Below the pieces are notes generated by a model. The model did not search any database. It had not been told where the DNA came from and was given only the letters and a program-made list of their open reading frames with translations. The position numbers were made by a program, and so were the translations under genes. From Candidatus Hydrogenedentota bacterium (GTDB taxonomy: Bacteria > Hydrogenedentota > Hydrogenedentia > Hydrogenedentales > CAITNO01), in contig SLFT01000159.1 in assembly GCA_007124105.1 (NCBI GenBank), positions 1-7,728 on the forward strand: a stretch of DNA of 7,728 nt, in the 5' to 3' direction. Of this stretch, positions 4,485 to 7,728 are shown piece by piece. Position 1 is the stretch's first letter. Each line of letters begins with the position of its first letter.

Positions 4485-6233
4485 GTGAAAGAACCCAAGG
4501 CATTTGAACAGTTATTGATTCAACAGGGGATTGTGGACGCGTCCAAGCTGGAACGGGCGCGTAACGAAGCGGTTAAGAACAACCTTCCGCTCGTGGCAGC
4601 ATTATCGCAGATGGGCTTTGCGCGGGCCGAAGATACGTACGCCGCGCTGGCGCAATTCTGCGAGATGCGGTTCGTGGTTCCCTCGCGCGAGGGCCTGGAC
4701 AAGGAACTCGCTAAAAAGGCGCCGGCCCGTTTCGCCACCCATTATGGCTTCGTGCCCGTGCAGGAACGGAACGGCGCCCTTGTTGTCGCCATCAGCGATC
4801 CGTTGAATCCACAGCTGCTTGACGACATACGCATGGTTCTCAAGCGCCGCATTGAACCGGCGGTCACCACGCCCCAGGAAATAGCCCGCGCCACCAAGGA
4901 ACTGTATGGCGTTGGCGCGGACACCATGGAACGCATCCTGATAGACGCCGAGGCGGAAGGCCCTGTGTTGACGATTCAAGGCGGCGATGTCGGCGCAGAC
5001 CTGGGCGACGATACCATTGACGCTTCCATTATCAAGTTTGTAAACGAGCTTATCCTCGAGGCGGTGCAGTCCGACACTACCGACATCCATATCGAGCCGT
5101 TCGAGGACAGTTTGCGCGTGCGCTATCGTATTGACGGCATATTGCACCAGGCGCCCACGCCCCCTTCGATACGCGGGTTTCACGCGGCCATTGTATCGCG
5201 CATCAAGATTATGGCCAACCTGAACATCGCGGAAAAGCGCTTGCCCCAGGACGGCAAGATTCTAGCCTCTTTTGGCGACAATCATTATGATTTGCGTGTG
5301 TCCATTCTACCCACGCCCCATGGCGAAACGGTAAACATTCGTATCCTCAGCCGTTCTTCAATGGCGATGACCATGGACCAGTTGGGTTTTTTGCCCGAGG
5401 ACATGGCCTTGTTCAACACCCTTATCAGAAAACCTTATGGCATTATATTGGTGACGGGACCCACGGGCAGCGGTAAAACGACCACCTTGTACGCGGCGCT
5501 GGCGAAGTTGAACGAGATTGACCGAAAAATCATTACCATTGAGGACCCCATCGAATACCAGCTGCAGGGGGTCTCGCAAATGCAGGTGCAGCCGAAAATA
5601 GGCTTCGACTTTTCCCTGGGATTGCGTTCCATGTTGCGGCACGATCCCGACATCATGCTTGTGGGCGAGATACGCGACTATGAAACGGCCGAGATGGCGA
5701 TACGCTCGAGCCTCACCGGGCATCTGGTGTTGAGCACACTGCATACCAACGACAGCGCCGGCGCCGTGACCCGGTTGATTGACATGGGCGTCGAGCCGTT
5801 TCTTATCTCGAGCACCATGGTGGCGTCGGTGGCGCAGCGGTTGGTGCGACGCGTCTGCAAACACTGCGCCGAGCCTGTCGAGCCCGACCGGGAGTTGTTG
5901 CGCGTGGAATTTGGCGTCAGCAAGGAGCAAATAGCCGGGGGCGACTATCGTCGCGGCGCCGGATGCGACGAGTGTTTGCATACGGGATTTCGCGGGCGCA
6001 TCGCCATCTATGAGATTCTGGCGTTTACAGACCGAATTAAAGAGATGACGGTACAGCGCGCCACTGCCGCCGAGATCAAGAAAAAGGCGTTGCAGCATGG
6101 CATGCAAACCCTGCGCGCTTCTGGGTGGCGGCGCGTTTATTCCGGTGAAACAACGCCCGATGAAGTGTTGCGTGTGACCGCGGATGCCGATACGCTAAGC
6201 GTGGAAAGCGGCTTGGAAAATGCCTCGGTTTGA
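4485..6233 (+). CDS. pilB: type IV pilus assembly / type II secretion ATPase PilB (GspE family)
   Basis: This cytoplasmic hexameric ATPase powers extension of a type IV pilus, or of the pseudopilus in type II secretion. From GTG 4485 it has 582 residues, normal for PilB/GspE. An N-terminal MshEN/T2SSE_N domain covers about 5-145 (FEQLLIQQGIVDASKLERA; FVPVQERNGALVVAISDPLN). The N2 domain includes DTTDIHIEP and RVRYRIDGILH. The ATPase core has Walker A GPTGSGKTTT (325-334), an Asp box TIEDPIEYQ (351-359), Walker B DPDIMLVGEIRD (387-398) and a His box GHLVLSTLHTNDS (412-424). CKHC (458-461) and CDEC (494-497) form the tetracysteine zinc site typical of extension ATPases and absent from PilT. All catalytic motifs look intact. 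It overlaps pilC by 14 bp, so the two are probably translationally coupled. Choosing PilB over GspE rests on general likeness and the pairing with PilC; without pilins or a secretin nearby, GspE or MshE stays possible. Confidence 0.93.
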   Translation: MKEPKAFEQLLIQQGIVDASKLERARNEAVKNNLPLVAALSQMGFARAEDTYAALAQFCEMRFVVPSREGLDKELAKKAPARFATHYGFVPVQERNGALVVAISDPLNPQLLDDIRMVLKRRIEPAVTTPQEIARATKELYGVGADTMERILIDAEAEGPVLTIQGGDVGADLGDDTIDASIIKFVNELILEAVQSDTTDIHIEPFEDSLRVRYRIDGILHQAPTPPSIRGFHAAIVSRIKIMANLNIAEKRLPQDGKILASFGDNHYDLRVSILPTPHGETVNIRILSRSSMAMTMDQLGFLPEDMALFNTLIRKPYGIILVTGPTGSGKTTTLYAALAKLNEIDRKIITIEDPIEYQLQGVSQMQVQPKIGFDFSLGLRSMLRHDPDIMLVGEIRDYETAEMAIRSSLTGHLVLSTLHTNDSAGAVTRLIDMGVEPFLISSTMVASVAQRLVRRVCKHCAEPVEPDRELLRVEFGVSKEQIAGGDYRRGAGCDECLHTGFRGRIAIYEILAFTDRIKEMTVQRATAAEIKKKALQHGMQTLRASGWRRVYSGETTPDEVLRVTADADTLSVESGLENASV

Positions 6234-7434
6234 ATATGAAGTGAAAAAAGGTCCAGGCGCCGTGTCAACAGGCGTTATCGAGGCCGAAAACGAACGCGCC
6301 GCCGTGGCACGTCTGCGCGACATGGGTTATTTCCCCATTCGCGTCGAGGAATGCGTCGAGAAGGTAAGCCGCGACTCGCTGCGCGAAGCGCTTGTGCGCA
6401 TACGCATCAAGGACCGCAATGTCTTTTTGCGTCAGTTGGCGAATCTCAGTGAATCGGGCATGATGATAACGCGCGCGTTGCGCACCCTGGTGGAGCAGAC
6501 CGAGAACCCGAAGATGGCGAAGGTGGTGGACCAGTTGCGCGAGGATGTGCAGAAAGGCAGCGGTCTGGCCGAAGCGATGGAACGGCATCCCAAGGTGTTT
6601 CCCGCCATGTATTGCAGCCTGGTGCGCGCCGGCGAGACCGGCGGCATGCTCGAGGAAGTGCTCTGGCGAATTTGCGCCTTTGGCGAGCAGGAAGAGGAAC
6701 TGCGCGGCAAGGTTGTGTCGGCCATGGTGTACCCTATTTTTCTGATGATTATCGGAAGCATCGCTATTTTTATCCTGATCTCCTTTGTGTTCCCCAAGTT
6801 TATCGGCATCTTCGAAGACTTCAACGCGCAGCTGCCGTTGCCGACGCTCATTGTAATGGCCTTGTGCGACTTTATGGGCAGGTGGTGGTGGGCCGTGATT
6901 CTGGCGTTGGTGGCGCTTGTGACCATGTTGGTGCGATACCGACGCACGGAGGCGGGCAGAATGTTTTTTGATCAGCTTTTTCTGCGTGTTCCCGTAGTGA
7001 AAGTGCTTATTATCAAATACGAGATGGCGAAGTTCGCTCGTACGCTCGGCACATTGCTCGACAACGGTGTGCCGGTGCTTACCTCGCTGAAGATCACCGC
7101 GGAAACGATGAGCAATGTGCTGGTCTGCAATAGTGTTGCGGCGCTGCATACGGGAGTCACCGAAGGAGACAGCCTCAGCGAGTCCATGCGCGATTCCGAA
7201 TTGTTTCCTCCCATGGTGGTCAGCATGTTTGCCGTTGGCGAGGAGAGCGGGCGCGTCGGCAGCGTGGCAAGCCGCATCGCCGACGCCTACGATCTCGAGG
7301 TGGACCGAGCGGTGAAAGCGTTGACCGCACTGTTCGAGCCGTTGTTGATTGTCATCATGGGCGTTATTATTGGGTTCCTGGTGATCGCCATGTTGCTGCC
7401 CATGCTTTCGCTCAGCGCCGGCGTGAGTGGGTAA
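6220..7434 (+). CDS. pilC: inner-membrane platform protein PilC (GspF family)
   Basis: This polytopic inner-membrane protein couples the PilB motor to pilin assembly. It has 404 residues, the usual size. The N-terminus PRFEYEVKKGPGAVSTGVIE is the typical family start. Two homologous T2SSF domains follow: about 66-190 (FLRQLANLSESGMMITRAL; FPAMYCSLVRAGETGGMLEEV) and about 270-393 (KFARTLGTLLDNGVPVLTSL; FPPMVVSMFAVGEESGRVGSV). The second halves of these repeats correspond closely (RAGETGGML against AVGEESGRV). Predicted membrane helices lie at about 168-191, 222-239 and 372-397. The ATG lies inside the end of pilB with no strong Shine-Dalgarno of its own, which suggests coupled translation. No retraction ATPase gene (pilT) lies between pilB and pilC, unlike the common pilB-pilT-pilC order. 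No obvious defect is seen. Confidence 0.93.
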   Translation: MPRFEYEVKKGPGAVSTGVIEAENERAAVARLRDMGYFPIRVEECVEKVSRDSLREALVRIRIKDRNVFLRQLANLSESGMMITRALRTLVEQTENPKMAKVVDQLREDVQKGSGLAEAMERHPKVFPAMYCSLVRAGETGGMLEEVLWRICAFGEQEEELRGKVVSAMVYPIFLMIIGSIAIFILISFVFPKFIGIFEDFNAQLPLPTLIVMALCDFMGRWWWAVILALVALVTMLVRYRRTEAGRMFFDQLFLRVPVVKVLIIKYEMAKFARTLGTLLDNGVPVLTSLKITAETMSNVLVCNSVAALHTGVTEGDSLSESMRDSELFPPMVVSMFAVGEESGRVGSVASRIADAYDLEVDRAVKALTALFEPLLIVIMGVIIGFLVIAMLLPMLSLSAGVSG

Positions 7435-7475
7435 AAGGCGACGGACAGGCGGGCCAGGTTGTTTGCACTCTTTAC

Positions 7476-7487
7476 ATCACATGTGAT
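7476..7487. repeat. perfect 12-bp palindrome ATCACATGTGAT
   Basis: A perfect palindrome lies 42 bases after the pilC stop and 87 bases before the next ORF, in a 139-bp spacer without a clear terminator. Continuous 12-bp dyads are typical of binding sites for small dimeric regulators. It has no T-tract and no loop room for a strong RNA hairpin, so an operator is more likely than a terminator. No regulator can be named. Confidence 0.35.
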
Positions 7488-7573
7488 TACAGACTCCATT
7501 AAACAATGGTTGTTGCTAAAAAAAGCAGTTGAACGGTAGCGTGTGCAAAACAATAAATAAGGTGAGTTAAGAC

Positions 7574-7728
7574 ATGGCTATGATCATCATGATAGTGCTT
7601 ATACACACTATGACTGTGGAAGTTCCTGACGATATTGAAGAGAGGGCGTTGTTAATGCTACGAAACATGAGCAGTCACCATACGTTTCGGCGAGTTGACG
7701 AAGATTCGCGGCTGGCTCGCATTTATAA
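7574..7728 (+). CDS. 5' part of an unrecognised ORF running off the window
   Basis: An open frame of 51 codons starts at ATG 7574 and is still open at the window edge. AAGGTGAG (7559-7566), a one-mismatch Shine-Dalgarno, sits 7 bases before it. The first 12 residues (MAMIIMIVLIHT) are hydrophobic, then MTVEVPDDIEERALLMLRN (13-31) looks like a short strand followed by a helix, and SSHHTFRRVDEDSRLARIY is charged. The strand-helix part faintly resembles the start of ribbon-helix-helix proteins, but no second helix motif is visible and the hydrophobic head does not fit. A start at the second-block Met (base 7610) has no ribosome binding site. It is not a pilin: there is no prepilin peptidase motif such as GFTLIE. 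Function unknown. Confidence 0.5.
   Translation, partial: MAMIIMIVLIHTMTVEVPDDIEERALLMLRNMSSHHTFRRVDEDSRLARIY

Noticed and set aside
5358..6107. Minus-strand open frame (249 codons) opposite pilB
   Set aside because: Antisense to conserved ATPase motifs, with no ribosome binding site or family likeness; a shadow frame.
6265..7149. Long minus-strand open frame (294 codons) opposite pilC
   Set aside because: It is His- and Gln-rich, has no recognisable domain and lies fully antisense to a clear PilC gene; such frames arise from biased codon use in G+C-rich genes.
7529..7557. Promoter TTGAAC-N17-AATAAA before the last ORF
   Set aside because: The predicted transcription start would fall inside the ribosome binding site at 7559-7566, so it could not serve this ORF well.

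Overview
The window (7,728 bp, genes roughly 55-60% G+C by eye) comes from a diderm (Gram-negative type) bacterium. The evidence is a lipoprotein whose +2 residue is Glu, as is usual for outer-membrane sorting, and a PilB/PilC (GspE/GspF) pair of a type IV pilus or type II secretion machine. The taxon cannot be fixed from these genes. The mix of an ECF sigma factor with a TPR-bearing membrane partner, long leaders and a fadN-fadA-like order would suit a deep-branching phylum of the PVC or Hydrogenedentota kind, but that is only an impression.

Layout: (1) 1-1307 is the 3' end of a fatty-acid beta-oxidation operon: the last 16 codons of what is probably a 3-hydroxyacyl-CoA dehydrogenase/enoyl-CoA hydratase, a complete FadA-type 3-ketoacyl-CoA thiolase, and a textbook intrinsic terminator. 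(2) 1351-1953, on the minus strand, encodes a 200-residue lipoprotein with a glycine-zipper segment and a beta-rich C-terminal part. Its leader can form two mutually exclusive short hairpins, one of which touches the ribosome binding site. (3) About 400 bp of A+T-richer DNA (1954-2355) separates this gene from the divergent sigma gene and holds inverted repeats but no convincing promoter. (4) 2356-4265 holds an ECF (RpoE-like) sigma factor and a one-pass membrane protein with a degenerate anti-sigma-like N-terminus and a periplasmic TPR-like sensor part. (5) 4485-7434 holds pilB and pilC, overlapping by 14 bp and therefore probably translationally coupled, behind a possible extended -10 promoter. 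(6) 7435-7728 is a spacer with a perfect 12-bp palindrome and the start of an unrecognised ORF that runs off the window.

How they may work together: the thiolase and its upstream neighbour are consecutive beta-oxidation steps. The sigma factor and membrane protein form a plausible envelope-signal switch, in which an extracytoplasmic TPR domain controls release of the sigma factor. The adjacent glycine-zipper lipoprotein and the pilus motor genes are natural candidates for its targets, but no ECF-type promoter consensus could be confirmed in front of either. No RNA genes, insertion sequences, CRISPR arrays or phage genes were seen. The most unusual item is the putative anti-sigma factor, whose zinc-finger ligands seem mostly lost.
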